Positions 39,405 to 49,886 of a stretch of 64,000 nucleotides of DNA are shown piece after piece. The stretch is taken from assembly GCA_048158365.1 (NCBI GenBank), contig JBLLNL010000012.1; one strand, 5' to 3'. The first letter of the stretch is position 1. Each line of letters opens with the position of its first letter. Source of the DNA: Azoarcus_F sp048158365. GTDB taxonomy: Bacteria; Pseudomonadota; Gammaproteobacteria; Burkholderiales; Rhodocyclaceae. The notes beneath the pieces are model-generated. The model was not told where the DNA came from. It saw nothing but the letters and a program-made list of their open reading frames with translations, and did no database searches. A program made the position numbers and the translations under genes.

Positions 39405-41147
39405 ATGCTGAGTTGGCTCGTCAGGGTCGACGATTCGCGCGCACGCGAATCATTGCGCCAGGGGTTCGTGTGGCTGTACGGATTCGTGAAACCGCAGCGG
39501 CGCGCGATCGCGGGCCTGCTCGGATTGTCGGTCGTGGCTTCGGCCCTAGTGCTGTTGCAGCCGTGGCTGGTCAAGCTGCTGATCGACGATGGCCTGCTGG
39601 CCGGCGATTATGAGGCGCTGGTCGCGATCGCGCTGATCATGATGGTGATCGGGTTGCTCGGCACGGCGCTCGCCGGCATCAACCGCTATCTGCACACGCG
39701 CCTGTCCGGGCGGATCCTGTTCGCACTGCGCAGCGACGTGTATCGGCATCTGCAGACCCTGTCGCCGGCCTTTTTCGCGCAGCGCCGCACGGGCGACCTG
39801 CTGTCACGCATCGATGGGGATGTGGCCGAGATCCAGCGTTTCGCGCTGGACAGCCTGTTTGCCGCGGTGAGCAGCCTGCTCGGCCTCGCCGGCGCGCTGG
39901 TCCTGCTGGTTGCGCTGTCGTGGCAGTTGTCGCTGCTGGTGTTGATCCTGATTCCGGTGGAAGTGGTGTGGCTGCGCTGGATGCGGCGCAAGGTGGAGCA
40001 GCGCACCCGCACGCTGCGCGAGCGCTCCGCCGATCTTTCGAGTTTCCTGGTCGAGACGCTGCCGGCCATGAAGTTCATCCAGTCGGCCGGACAGGAAGGG
40101 CGCGAAGGTGTGCGGCTCGACGATCTCAACCAGCGCTATCTGGGTGATCTGTTGCGGCTCCAGGTGACCGAGTTCTTCACGCATGCGGTTCCCGGCACGC
40201 TGACTTCGATCACGCGTGCGGCGGCCTTCCTGATCGGCGGCTGGTGGGTGATCCAGGGACAGTGGCAGCTCGGATCGCTGATTGCATTCTCCACCTATCT
40301 CGGCATGGCGGTCGGACCGGTCAACAGCCTGCTCGGGCTCTACGTGGCGGTGCAGCGCATGAGCGTCAGTCTCGCGCGGGTCAACGAATTGCGCCAGGCC
40401 GAGCCGGATGTCAGCGCGCCGGCCGAGCCAGCGCCCCTGACGACGGCGGGCGTGGGTGAGATCCGGTTCGATGCGGTCGTGTTCGGCTATCCGGGGCGCG
40501 ATCGCGCGGTGCTGAACGGTACGACCGTCTGTATTCCGGGTGGCAGCCGGGTCGGCATGAGCGGCGCGTCGGGCGCGGGCAAGTCGACGTTGATCGACCT
40601 GTTGCATCGCCATTTCGACCCGCAGCGCGGCAGCATCCGGCTTGATGGCGTCGAACTGAGCCGGCTCGACCCGGCCGCCCTGCGCCGCGCGGTGGCCGTC
40701 GTCAGCCAGGACATCGTACTGTTCCGCGGATCGCTCGCGGACAACATCCGTTATGCGCGGCCCGAGGCCAGCGACCAAGACGTGGCGCAGGCTGCGCAGG
40801 ACGCGCAATTGTCCGAAATGGTCATGGGTCTGCCACAGGGTCTCGACACACCGATAGGCGAGCGCGGGCAGCAACTGTCGGGCGGGCAGAAGCAGCGAAT
40901 CGCCATCGCCCGCGCGCTGCTCCAGATGCCGCTCGTGATCGTGCTCGACGAGGCCACGTCAGCCGTGGACGAGCGCACCGAGGCCCAGGTCATCGCAGCC
41001 GTGGACCGTTTGTTCGCAACGCGCACGCGGATCTTCGTCAGCCATCGGGCGGCGACGCTGGCCGGATGCGATCTGCGGCTGGAACTCGAGAACGGACGGC
41101 TTGAACGGATCGACACCCTGTCCGCACCGGTATCCGCCCATGTCTGA
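39405..41147 (+). CDS. qhpF: ABC transporter (permease-ATPase fusion) exporting the gamma subunit
   Basis: 580 residues. The first 320 hold six membrane helices (GLLGLSVVASALVLLQPWLVKLL, ALIMMVIGLLGTALAG, LLGLAGALVLLVALSWQL and others). The ATPase part has Walker A SGASGAGKST, signature LSGGQKQRIAIARALL and Walker B IVLDEATSAVDE. In the qhp system this exporter carries the crosslinked, hydroxylated gamma peptide to the periplasm. AAGGAAC precedes the ATG at 39405. The stop lies 8 bases inside qhpE, so the two genes are coupled. It follows the terminator, so its expression may depend on readthrough or a weak local promoter. Confidence 0.93.
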   Translation: MLSWLVRVDDSRARESLRQGFVWLYGFVKPQRRAIAGLLGLSVVASALVLLQPWLVKLLIDDGLLAGDYEALVAIALIMMVIGLLGTALAGINRYLHTRLSGRILFALRSDVYRHLQTLSPAFFAQRRTGDLLSRIDGDVAEIQRFALDSLFAAVSSLLGLAGALVLLVALSWQLSLLVLILIPVEVVWLRWMRRKVEQRTRTLRERSADLSSFLVETLPAMKFIQSAGQEGREGVRLDDLNQRYLGDLLRLQVTEFFTHAVPGTLTSITRAAAFLIGGWWVIQGQWQLGSLIAFSTYLGMAVGPVNSLLGLYVAVQRMSVSLARVNELRQAEPDVSAPAEPAPLTTAGVGEIRFDAVVFGYPGRDRAVLNGTTVCIPGGSRVGMSGASGAGKSTLIDLLHRHFDPQRGSIRLDGVELSRLDPAALRRAVAVVSQDIVLFRGSLADNIRYARPEASDQDVAQAAQDAQLSEMVMGLPQGLDTPIGERGQQLSGGQKQRIAIARALLQMPLVIVLDEATSAVDERTEAQVIAAVDRLFATRTRIFVSHRAATLAGCDLRLELENGRLERIDTLSAPVSAHV

Positions 41148-41820
41148 AGCAATCAGGGTCGGCATCGTCGACAGCGGATCCCGGCCGGACCAAACCCGGA
41201 GCCTGAGCGCCGCGGCGGGTTTCGTAGCCGGGCCCGACGGCGTGATCCGGAGCGAACCGGTTCCGGACCGGCTGGGCCACGGCAGCGCGGTGCTGGACGT
41301 CATCGCCTGGGGGGCCCCGCAGGCGCGCTTCGTCGTGGCCCAGGTCTTTCGGGATCGGCTGTCGGCGTCGGCCGCGCAGGTTGCCGCGGCGCTCGACTGG
41401 CTGGTCGACGAAGGCGTTTCCGTCGTGAACCTCAGTCTGGGTCTGCGCCATGATCGCGAGGTCCTGGCGCAGGCGTGCCAGCGCGCGCTCGACGCGGGCG
41501 TGATCCTGTGCGCGTCGACGCCGGCACGAGGCGCACCGGTGTTCCCGGCCGCCTATCTGGGCGTCTTTCGCATGACCGGCGACGCACGTTGCGCGCGCGG
41601 CGAGATTTCGCGGCTCGACACCGCATATGCAGACTTTGGCGCACATGTGCACCCGCTCGGGAGCACCACCGCTGGCGTGGGCGCGAGCGCCGGCTGCGCT
41701 CATCTGACCGGGGAAGTGGCCCGCTACCTGTGCGAGGGTGGGCAACCGGTTCGGTCGCAGTTGCGCAGTTACCTGACCGGCCGTGCCAGCCATCACGGTC
41801 CGGAACGACGGACCGGCTGA
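41140..41820 (+). CDS. qhpE: Subtilisin-like protease removing the gamma-subunit leader
   Basis: 226 residues, short for a subtilase but right for QhpE. The catalytic triad is Asp11 (GIVDSG), His47 (LGHGSAV) and Ser183 (GVGASAGCAHLTG). VVNLSLG at 95-101 is the usual substrate-side strand. There is no signal peptide, which fits cleavage of the 28-residue leader in the cytoplasm before export. ATG 41140 overlaps the end of qhpF by 8 bases. Here the order is F then E; in Paracoccus, as I recall, it is E then F. Confidence 0.92.
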   Translation: MSEAIRVGIVDSGSRPDQTRSLSAAAGFVAGPDGVIRSEPVPDRLGHGSAVLDVIAWGAPQARFVVAQVFRDRLSASAAQVAAALDWLVDEGVSVVNLSLGLRHDREVLAQACQRALDAGVILCASTPARGAPVFPAAYLGVFRMTGDARCARGEISRLDTAYADFGAHVHPLGSTTAGVGASAGCAHLTGEVARYLCEGGQPVRSQLRSYLTGRASHHGPERRTG

Positions 41821-41825
41821 GCGCG

Positions 41826-43175
41826 GTGACCGGCCATCCGACGCGTTGCGGCATTCTGGTTCTGGGCGGCGGACCGGCCGGGGCGGCCGCCGCGCTCGGG
41901 CTGCGGCGACTCGGGCACGACGTGATGGTCGTCGGCGATTTCCGTCCGTTCCGTGCCGTGGAGGGGATCTCCGAGCGGGCGGTCGCCGCCCTGCGCGGCG
42001 CCGGATTCGAGCGCTTTGTTGCTGCCCTGCCCGAGCCGTCGCCTCGCCGGGTGACCTGGAACGGCGTCAGCAGCGCGGCCAACACCGAACGTCTGATCCG
42101 ACGCGCCGACTTCGACACGAGCCTGTGGCAAGACCTGGCGAGCGCAGGTGTGGCCGCCCTGCGCGGGCGGGTGCGCGGCTGCGTCGCGCGCGACGACGGC
42201 TTCCTGTGCGACATCGACACCCCCGCCGGCTCGACCCACATCGAGGCCGGATTCCTGGTCGAGGCGCGCGGCCGCGCCGCACCGTCGGCCACCGCCGAAC
42301 GACTGCGGGGCCCCGAAACCCTGGCCCTGCTGCACTACCGTCGGGGGACGCCCGGCCCGGCCCGATCGGCGGTGCAAAGCCATGCGGATGGCTGGGCCTG
42401 GATGGCGTCGGACACGGACGGACAACGGTATCTCCAGCTCACCTTCGATGCCTCGGCGCTTCGACTCCCGCCGAAGAACGCGCTTGGTGCGTTCTGCGAG
42501 ACCCGGCTGGCCGAGCTGGAGTCGGCACGCACCTTCATCGCATGCTCTGAACCCGTCGGCACCATCCGTGCCCGGACCAGTACGTCGATCCTGTGCCTGG
42601 AGCCGGTGGGCCGCAACTGGATCCGCATCGGCGATGCTGCGATGGCGGTCGATCCGCTGTCCGGAAACGGCATCTTCCAGAGCCTGTCCTCGGCGCTGCA
42701 GGCACCCGCGGTGATCAACACGCTGATGCGACGGCCGGACGCCGCCGCGCTGGCGGCGCAATTCCATCGTGAGCGCATCCGCGGGCTGTTTTTGCGCTTC
42801 GCCCGGATCGGACGCGATTTCTGTCGGCTGGAAACGCAATGGGCCGAGCGACCGTTCTGGTCGAGGCGCAGGCACTGGCCCGATGTCGAGCCGGCACATC
42901 CGGTCGTCACACCCGCCGACGTGACCATCGTCGACATGCCGGTTGCGAACCTCGGTTTCATCGAGGCGGCCGAGGTCGTCGTTTCGCCCGAGCACCCGCT
43001 GGGCGTCTGGCACCTACGCGGCCACGCGGCCGCCCCGCTGCTCAGGGCCGCCCGCCAGTCGCAGCACGACCCGGGGCCCGCGCTCGCCAGACTCCTCGGA
43101 CCGGATGCCGCCCGCGCGCCCCAGGTGCTGGCATGGATGCGCGAGCGCGGCTGGATCCACGCACCATCCGCCTGA
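41826..43175 (+). CDS. qhpG: FAD-dependent monooxygenase for tryptophylquinone formation
   Basis: 449 residues from GTG 41826, six bases after qhpE. The FAD dinucleotide fold is ILVLGGGPAGAAAALGLRRLG at the N-terminus; the second FAD motif reads RIGDAAMAVDPLSGNGI near 280. The architecture is that of tryptophan halogenase-like group A monooxygenases. QhpG adds two oxygen atoms to the gamma-subunit tryptophan (Trp71 of the precursor), which then becomes the quinone. Last gene of the cluster; tamA begins 90 bases later. Confidence 0.92.
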   Translation: MTGHPTRCGILVLGGGPAGAAAALGLRRLGHDVMVVGDFRPFRAVEGISERAVAALRGAGFERFVAALPEPSPRRVTWNGVSSAANTERLIRRADFDTSLWQDLASAGVAALRGRVRGCVARDDGFLCDIDTPAGSTHIEAGFLVEARGRAAPSATAERLRGPETLALLHYRRGTPGPARSAVQSHADGWAWMASDTDGQRYLQLTFDASALRLPPKNALGAFCETRLAELESARTFIACSEPVGTIRARTSTSILCLEPVGRNWIRIGDAAMAVDPLSGNGIFQSLSSALQAPAVINTLMRRPDAAALAAQFHRERIRGLFLRFARIGRDFCRLETQWAERPFWSRRRHWPDVEPAHPVVTPADVTIVDMPVANLGFIEAAEVVVSPEHPLGVWHLRGHAAAPLLRAARQSQHDPGPALARLLGPDAARAPQVLAWMRERGWIHAPSA

Positions 43176-43265
43176 TTCGATCCGGGTGCATGTTCGTCGC
43201 TGCTCGCGCGCCGCTGTATGCTCGCCCATGACGGATCGAGAACACGAAGCTCGCTACAGGGTAAA

Positions 43266-45095
43266 ATGCCGATCCGACGGCCGTATACTGCGGATGAACC
43301 CGATTTGCCGAGATTAGACAAGCTACTGAGCAAACTGGCGGTGATGACGGTATCGCTGTCGCTCGCGAGATTTGCGGTCGCAGAGACGCCAACAACCCCA
43401 TCCAAAGCGACCACCGACAGCGCAGTGGAAGTCGCGCTGCGCATCGAAGGCCTCGAGGACGGTCCGCTGCTGCGCAACGTGCGGAACACGGCGCCGCCGA
43501 ACCGGCTCGGCTGCAATGCCCAGCGGGTGCGGGTCCTGTCCTATCTGCGCAATGTCGAGGTGTCGGCACAGACCGCGCTGAGGGCCCTCGGGCATTTCAA
43601 TGCTGAGGTCGAGACCCGGATCGACAGTGACGCCGGTTGTCTCCATCCGGTCGTGAGCATCACCGCCGGGCCGCCGGTGCTGATCGAGAGCGTGGACATC
43701 GTCATCGACGGCCCGTTCGAGTCCGATCCGTCGGCCCGGCGCTTCTTCGAGAACCTGAACCTCAAGGTCGGCGACACGCTTAACCAGGGGCGCTACGACA
43801 GCGCTCGCGACGACCTGATCAACCGCGCCCGCGCCCGGGGGTTCCTCGACGCACGCTACACACGCCGCACATTGTGGGTGGATCCGGACGAGAACACCGC
43901 CCGTGTCGAACTCACGCTCGCGTCGGGACCCCGCTATCGTTTCGGTGACATCTCCGCTCCGCAGGACATCCTGTATCCGCGCTTCGTGAGACGGCTGATT
44001 CCGGTGAAACCGGGCGACGACTACAGCAGCGACAGCCTCGCCGCGATCTCGAGCCATCTCGCCGCGAGCGGTTATTTCGCCGATGTGCGGGTGCGGCCCG
44101 ACCTCGATCGTCGCGAAGACGAGACCGTGCCGGTCAATGTGCTGCTGACGCCGCGAAAACGTACCGCGTACGAGTTTCGGGCCGGCTTCGGCACCGATAC
44201 CGGCCCACGCGTGCGCGCCGACATCGATCGCCGCTGGGTCAATCGGCGCGGCCATACCTGGAGGGGCGGCCTCGGTCTGTCGCAGCGGATCTCGACGCTG
44301 GATACGGTGTACTCGGTGCCGCACCGCAACCCGCTGACCGACCGCCTGGATTTCTTCGCGCGGACCTCCCGCGAGGACAACAACGACATCCTGTCCGACA
44401 CGGCCGCAGTCGGTATGCAGGTGGTGCGTGTCCGAGGCGGCTGGACCCAGTCCGCATTCACCGAGTTCCGCTACGAGCGCACCGAGTTTGGCGACGAGGA
44501 TCCGGACTCGAACAACTTCCTCCTCGTCGGTGCACGCCTCGGACATCGCGTGCTCGACGATCCATTGTTCCCGACCCGCGGACACTCTCTAAACGTCATG
44601 CTTCAAGGTGCCGCCGAATCACTGCTGAGTTCCACGTCGTTGATGCAGGGGGTCGTCAACGCCACACTGCTGCGCCCGGCGGGGAAATACATCCTCAAGG
44701 TGCGCGGCGATTTCGGCACCACCTGGGTCGACGACTTCGACGCGCTGCCCAAGTCACTGCGGTTCTTCACCGGCGGCGACACCACCGTGCGCGGCTACGA
44801 CTTCGAGACGCTGGGTCCGGAGAACGACGACGGACAGGTCGTCGGCGGACGCCATCTGCTGGTGCTGAGCGCCGAAGCGATGATGCCGATCTACGGCAGC
44901 GACTGGTATGGCGCGGCCTTCGTGGATACCGGCAATGCGTTCGACTCGTTCGCCGAGATGGATCTGCAGACCGGCGCTGGCATCGGCGCACGCTGGCGCT
45001 CGCCGATCGGCATGGTGCGGATCGACGTCGCATTCCCGCTGAGCGACGGCAGCTCGTCACCACGCCTGCATCTGGGCATAGGGGCGGAGTTCTGA
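43266..45095 (+). CDS. tamA: Outer-membrane assembly protein TamA (Omp85 family)
   Basis: 609 residues from ATG 43266. A hydrophobic stretch ends at RFAVA-ETPT, probably the signal peptide, so ATG 43344 is another possible start. Three POTRA-like domains (about 60-270; GPPVLIESVDIVIDGPFESDP, YDSARDDLINRARARGFLDARY) precede the 16-strand barrel, which carries GFGTDTGPRVRADIDRRWVN, the TRGH segment (FPTRGHSLNV) and GGDTTVRGYDFETLGP, the conserved GG..SVRGY loop. The chain ends in ...GIGAEF. With TamB it inserts autotransporters and moves lipids to the outer membrane. tamB starts two bases after its stop. Confidence 0.93.
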   Translation: MPIRRPYTADEPDLPRLDKLLSKLAVMTVSLSLARFAVAETPTTPSKATTDSAVEVALRIEGLEDGPLLRNVRNTAPPNRLGCNAQRVRVLSYLRNVEVSAQTALRALGHFNAEVETRIDSDAGCLHPVVSITAGPPVLIESVDIVIDGPFESDPSARRFFENLNLKVGDTLNQGRYDSARDDLINRARARGFLDARYTRRTLWVDPDENTARVELTLASGPRYRFGDISAPQDILYPRFVRRLIPVKPGDDYSSDSLAAISSHLAASGYFADVRVRPDLDRREDETVPVNVLLTPRKRTAYEFRAGFGTDTGPRVRADIDRRWVNRRGHTWRGGLGLSQRISTLDTVYSVPHRNPLTDRLDFFARTSREDNNDILSDTAAVGMQVVRVRGGWTQSAFTEFRYERTEFGDEDPDSNNFLLVGARLGHRVLDDPLFPTRGHSLNVMLQGAAESLLSSTSLMQGVVNATLLRPAGKYILKVRGDFGTTWVDDFDALPKSLRFFTGGDTTVRGYDFETLGPENDDGQVVGGRHLLVLSAEAMMPIYGSDWYGAAFVDTGNAFDSFAEMDLQTGAGIGARWRSPIGMVRIDVAFPLSDGSSSPRLHLGIGAEF

Positions 45096-45097
45096 AT

Positions 45098-48000
45098 ATG
45101 GCGGGCATGTTGTACAAACTTTTCAGGATCGGGCTGTGGCTGGCCGGCCTGCTGATCCTGGTGGTGGCGATCACGCTGGGCGCGGTGATCGCCACCGAAA
45201 GCGGCCTGCGCGCGGCGCTGGGCAGGGCCAGCACGTTCGCCCCCGGCGTCACCATCGCCGCGGTCGAGGGTACGCTGTGGCGCGGGTTCTCGCTTTCCGG
45301 CGTGGAATACGACGATGACGCGGGCACGCGCGTGACGGTCGACCGCGTGCGGGTGGAGGTGACCTGGCCGGCGCTCGCGTCGATGCAGTTGCATGTTCGG
45401 GAGATCGCGGTGCACCGGACGCGCATCTCGCTGCCGGGCACCGAGACGCCGCCCGAGGACTCCGGCCCGCTCGACCTCGACGCGCTGATTCCGCAACTGC
45501 CGTTCTCGGTACGCGTGGACAGGCTGCTGATCGAAGACTTCGCGCTGCAACCGTCGCCCGACGCGGGGTGGCTCGAACTCACCACGCTGAGTGCGCGCGC
45601 GAGCGCGGACGCGACACGATTCGAACTCGCCGATTTCTCGCTGTCGCTCGCCGCCCCGGTGATCGCGACGCTGGAACTGGCCGCGACGATGGACGCCGCG
45701 CGCCCCCATGCGCTGACCGCGTCGGCGAAAGGCAGCCTGGAGGTGGATCAGGGGCGCGTCGCATGGGCGCTCGACACCACCGGTCCGCTCGACGCGCTGC
45801 GCACGCTGGGGCGCGTGGATTGGCAGGGCCAGGACTTTCCGGATGCCGGCGTGGACCTGAATGTGGAACATGGCTTCGATGCGGCGCGTCTGGTCGCGAT
45901 CGACACCCAGGTCCTGGAGGGCGTGCTCGAGCTCGCGGGCACGGTCGAATGGTCGAACGGCGTGGCCTGGGATCTGGCGCTGAGCGGACGCGACCTCCAG
46001 CCGGTCAAACTGGTCGAGCAGGCGGACGGACCGGTCAGCTTCGACCTGACCAGCCAGGGCCGATTCGGCACCGGTGGCGTGCTGACGCACGAGACCGTGC
46101 TGAGCGATGCAAGCGCCTCCTTCGCCGGCATCTCTGTCAGCGCGCTGACGCTGGACGTCACCGGTGGCCTGGACAACGCCGAGATTCGCGCGCTGTCGAT
46201 GGACGTGCTCGAAGGCAAGATCACAGCCCAGGGCTCCGCCGAATGGGGCCCTGACATCAGCTGGTCGGTGTCGGCCGAAGCGCTGAACATCGACCCAGGT
46301 GTGCTGGCCGAGGGCGCAGGCGGCAGCGTCAGTTTTGCGCTGGAAAGCGAAGGCACGCTGGACGAGGCCGGCGTGCTGTCGCATCTGAGCCGCCTGCTGA
46401 ACCTGCGCGGGGAGGTCGCGGCCATTCCGTTCGACGGCATCGGCCTGAAGGTCGAGGGCGACCTTGAGCACATCCGGGTGGACGAATTCGCCGGCCGCAT
46501 CCTCGACGCCGCGCTTGCCGGTGGCGCCGAGATCCGCCTGGGTGACACGCTCGCATGGGATGCACGCCTCGGTCTGGACGACGCGGACCTGTCGCGCCTG
46601 GCCGACCATGTTCAGCCAGCCATCTCGGGCACGATCGGATTCGACCTGGAAAGCCGCGGCGAACTGCGGGACGGCCAGCCGTTCCTGACCGCAAGCCTCG
46701 ACCGCCTGCGCGGCAACATCGAAGGCGAGGCCCTCAGCGGCAGCATTCGCGCCGAGGTCGCGGGCGACACGGTCAGGCTCGAACCCGCCGACCTGTCGCT
46801 CGGCCGAAATCGCATCCAGGTGATCGGCACGGTCACGCCGCCCTTCGATCTGCGCTACGACATCGCGCTGCCGTCGCTGTCGGAGCTGCCGCTGCCGGAG
46901 GCGCTCGCGCTGACCGGCCGTATCGAGGGCAGCGGCACCGTGCGCGGCACGCTCGCCGCGCCCGAGATCGATGCGCGGCTTTCAGGGCGCGGCATAGGAT
47001 CGACGGATTTCCGGCTCGACCACATCGACATCCAGGCCCAGGCCCAGACGGACAACGTGAACATCCGCGCGCGCCTGTCGCGAATGGAAGCGGCGGGGCA
47101 GCAGATCGACACGCTCGCATTGAACGCGTCAGGCCGACTGGATGCGCACGAGGCCGAACTCGATGCGACCACCGACTTCGGTCGACTGCAGCTCGGGCTG
47201 CGGGGCGGCGTGGTCGACGAGGCCTGGTCCGGTCAGCTGCGTCGGCTCGATCTTGGCGACACACCGGTCGGCAACTGGTCGCTGGAAGCGCCGGCGGCGC
47301 TGAGTGCGTCGGCCACCGACTTCGCGCTCGCGCAGGCCTGCCTGACGGAACAGGGTCGGACCACCGATGCAGGGCGGATCTGTGCCGCCGCCTCCCGTTC
47401 CGGCAGCGCGCCGATAAGGACCGCGCTGAATGCGAGACTGCCGCTCGCGCTGGCCGAGGAATTCCTGCCGCCGGCGCTGGCGGTCCCGGGCATCCTCGCG
47501 CTCGAAGCCAGTGCGGAGGTGGGCGAGCAGATACGCGCGGACGCGCTGCTCCGGCTGCCCGACAACCACATGATCGCCAGCGGCCTCACCGACGAACCGC
47601 TGCGCATCGATTATCGGGACACGCGGGTGCAGATCACGGTGCGCGACGATCGACTCGACGCACAGCTCTCGGCCCAGTTGCCCGATCATCTGTCGCTGAA
47701 CGGCGACATCCGCGCCCGGCTCGACGACACGCAGTCGCTCGGCGGCACGCTGAGCCTCAACATGCCGGATCTTTCCTGGCTGGGCGCGATCACCCCCGAG
47801 GTGGTGAACATGTCCGGTACGGTCAATGCGGACATCGCGCTGGGCGGCACGCTGACTGCACCTGCCCCGACCGGCACCTTGCGTATCGACGGTCTCGCGC
47901 TGATGCTGCCTGCCACCGGAGTCGCCTATCGACAGGGTGAAGTCGATGTCACGATCGACGCCGCCCAGCAGCTCGTGCTTCGCGGACAACTGCGCGGAGG

Positions 48001-48982
48001 CGAGGGCGGCGAGGTGCGCCTGCGCGGCGAGGGCTCGCTCGCCGAGCTGCCGGACTGGCGGGCTGAGCTCACGCTCGAAGGCGAGGATCTGGCCGTGTTG
48101 CGCACGCCAGAACTGTCGGTGGATATCAGTCCCGAGATCTCGATCTCCGCCGATCACAGTCTGGCGACCGTGCGCGGGCGCGTGCTGGTGCCCGTGTTCG
48201 AGGCCGAAATCCGGACCCTGCCGGAGGGATCGGTTTCCGAATCCCCGGATCTGGCGCTGGCGAGCGCGATCGACGAGGGCGCGCTCGCGTATCGGGTTCG
48301 CACCGACATCGAGATCATCCTCGGCGACAGGGTGCGCCTCGATGGCATGGGTTTCTCGACCAGGCTGGCAGGCCAGTTGCGCCTGCGCGGCGACGAGACC
48401 GCGCCGATTGCTGCCTTCGGCGAGGTCGACCTGCGCGATGGTCGCTACGCGGCCTTTGGTCAGGATCTGCGGATCGAACAGGGACGACTGACCTTCAACG
48501 GTCCGCTCGACGATCCTGGCCTGGATGTGCGTGCGTCGCGCACGGTCGGCGAATATCAGGCCGGCCTCGAGATCCGCGGCACGCTCGGCAATCCGGTCAC
48601 GCAGGTGTTCTCGGTTCCGTCGCTGGCCGAGAGCGATGCGCTGAGCCTGCTGCTGACCGGTCGGCTGCTGTCCGGCGGCACGTCCGGCGCGGACGCTTCG
48701 ATGCTGATCAATGCGCTGACCGGTCTCGGCGTGTCGCAGGGCGACGAGATCGTCAGGGACATCGGTCAGACGATCGGCTTCGACGAGGTCGGACTGGACG
48801 GCAGCGAGTTCACCGTCGGCAAGCGGGTGGGTTCGCGCCTGCTGGTGCGTTATGCGGTGGGCGTGTTCGACGGCGTGGATCGTCTGATCACCGAGTACAA
48901 GATCAACCGCTTCTTCGACCTCGAGATCACGTCCAGCGCGGCCGCGCAGGGCGGTGATGTCATCTTCAGGGTGGAGCGCTGA
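45098..48982 (+). CDS. tamB: Translocation and assembly module protein TamB
   Basis: 1294 residues, close to E. coli TamB (1259). An N-terminal anchor helix (LFRIGLWLAGLLILVVAITLGAVIA) is followed by a very long beta-rich stretch with repeating Asp/Gly-rich strands, then the C-terminal DUF490 domain (VRGRVLVPVFEAEI, LRLRGDETAPIAAFGEVDLRDGRYAAFGQDL, LTGRLLSGG, VGKRVGSRLLVRYAVGVFDGVDRL). It spans the periplasm as a groove that carries lipid or helps outer-membrane protein assembly with TamA. It forms an operon with tamA. Confidence 0.96.
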   Translation: MAGMLYKLFRIGLWLAGLLILVVAITLGAVIATESGLRAALGRASTFAPGVTIAAVEGTLWRGFSLSGVEYDDDAGTRVTVDRVRVEVTWPALASMQLHVREIAVHRTRISLPGTETPPEDSGPLDLDALIPQLPFSVRVDRLLIEDFALQPSPDAGWLELTTLSARASADATRFELADFSLSLAAPVIATLELAATMDAARPHALTASAKGSLEVDQGRVAWALDTTGPLDALRTLGRVDWQGQDFPDAGVDLNVEHGFDAARLVAIDTQVLEGVLELAGTVEWSNGVAWDLALSGRDLQPVKLVEQADGPVSFDLTSQGRFGTGGVLTHETVLSDASASFAGISVSALTLDVTGGLDNAEIRALSMDVLEGKITAQGSAEWGPDISWSVSAEALNIDPGVLAEGAGGSVSFALESEGTLDEAGVLSHLSRLLNLRGEVAAIPFDGIGLKVEGDLEHIRVDEFAGRILDAALAGGAEIRLGDTLAWDARLGLDDADLSRLADHVQPAISGTIGFDLESRGELRDGQPFLTASLDRLRGNIEGEALSGSIRAEVAGDTVRLEPADLSLGRNRIQVIGTVTPPFDLRYDIALPSLSELPLPEALALTGRIEGSGTVRGTLAAPEIDARLSGRGIGSTDFRLDHIDIQAQAQTDNVNIRARLSRMEAAGQQIDTLALNASGRLDAHEAELDATTDFGRLQLGLRGGVVDEAWSGQLRRLDLGDTPVGNWSLEAPAALSASATDFALAQACLTEQGRTTDAGRICAAASRSGSAPIRTALNARLPLALAEEFLPPALAVPGILALEASAEVGEQIRADALLRLPDNHMIASGLTDEPLRIDYRDTRVQITVRDDRLDAQLSAQLPDHLSLNGDIRARLDDTQSLGGTLSLNMPDLSWLGAITPEVVNMSGTVNADIALGGTLTAPAPTGTLRIDGLALMLPATGVAYRQGEVDVTIDAAQQLVLRGQLRGGEGGEVRLRGEGSLAELPDWRAELTLEGEDLAVLRTPELSVDISPEISISADHSLATVRGRVLVPVFEAEIRTLPEGSVSESPDLALASAIDEGALAYRVRTDIEIILGDRVRLDGMGFSTRLAGQLRLRGDETAPIAAFGEVDLRDGRYAAFGQDLRIEQGRLTFNGPLDDPGLDVRASRTVGEYQAGLEIRGTLGNPVTQVFSVPSLAESDALSLLLTGRLLSGGTSGADASMLINALTGLGVSQGDEIVRDIGQTIGFDEVGLDGSEFTVGKRVGSRLLVRYAVGVFDGVDRLITEYKINRFFDLEITSSAAAQGGDVIFRVER

Positions 48983-49121
48983 TCGCGCATCTGCGGCAAG
49001 CCGAGGATCCGACGAGCGAACGTCGGCACGTCATCGTTGTCCGACATCACATGCACGTCAGCATCCGCTGCGTTCCCATCCATGATCGACCCTCATCGAT
49101 CACCGCGTCGCAAGAACAACC

Positions 49122-49811
49122 ATGGCCCGATTGCTGATCCTGCTGATTCCCCTCGTGTTGCTGGTCAGCTGGCTGCCCGGCTGGTGGGTGCGCCGCACGA
49201 TGACGCGCTACAGCGAGCCGGCCGACCGCTACTATGGCAGCGGCGCCCAGCTCGCCCGCCTGTTGCTGGACAAGCACGAGCTCAACGACGTAAAGGTGGA
49301 ACTCGACGAACGGGGCGACCATTACGATCCACAGGCACGCGCAGTGCGACTGTCGCCGCACAACTATCATCAGCGCTCGCTGACCGCCGTCACCGTCGCC
49401 GCGCACGAAGTCGGCCACGCGATCCAGCATGCCGAAGGCTACGTCCCGCTCAGGACCCGTGAACACCTGGTAAAGCTCGCCGGCGCGGGCCAGCGCCTGG
49501 GCGCGATGATGATGGTGGCGGTGCCGATCATCACGGTGATCACGCGCCATCCCGCGCCGGGGCTCGTCTTCGTCGTGGCGGGCCTGCTGTCCATGGGCCT
49601 GGCTGCGGTCGTGCATCTGGTGACGCTGCCGACCGAGATGGACGCGAGCTTCAATCGCGCGCTGCCAATGCTGGAGAAGGGCGGCTACCTGCACGAGTCC
49701 GATTACCCGCATGCGCGCCGCATCCTCGAAGCCGCTGCGCTCACCTATGTCGGCCAGTCGCTGATGAGCCTGCTCAACATCGCGGCGTGGATGCGCTTCC
49801 TGCGCCGCTGA
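49122..49811 (+). CDS. Membrane zinc metallopeptidase (YugP/DUF zn-peptidase_2 family)
   Basis: 229 residues. The N-terminus MARLLILLIPLVLLVSWLPGWWV is a membrane anchor. The zinc motif HEVGHAIQH (about 90-98) is unmistakable for this family. Two further hydrophobic segments follow (LGAMMMVAVPIITVITRH and APGLVFVVAGLLSMGLAAVV), then LPTEMDASFNRAL, a conserved C-terminal family motif with a likely third ligand. The substrate is unknown. It is 139 bases after tamB. Confidence 0.9.
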   Translation: MARLLILLIPLVLLVSWLPGWWVRRTMTRYSEPADRYYGSGAQLARLLLDKHELNDVKVELDERGDHYDPQARAVRLSPHNYHQRSLTAVTVAAHEVGHAIQHAEGYVPLRTREHLVKLAGAGQRLGAMMMVAVPIITVITRHPAPGLVFVVAGLLSMGLAAVVHLVTLPTEMDASFNRALPMLEKGGYLHESDYPHARRILEAAALTYVGQSLMSLLNIAAWMRFLRR

Positions 49812-49886
49812 ACGACGGCTCCCGCGGGGTCGCCCGGATGCCGCAGACCTTCGCAATGCGACCGGGCCATCACCGGCGGAAGGGCC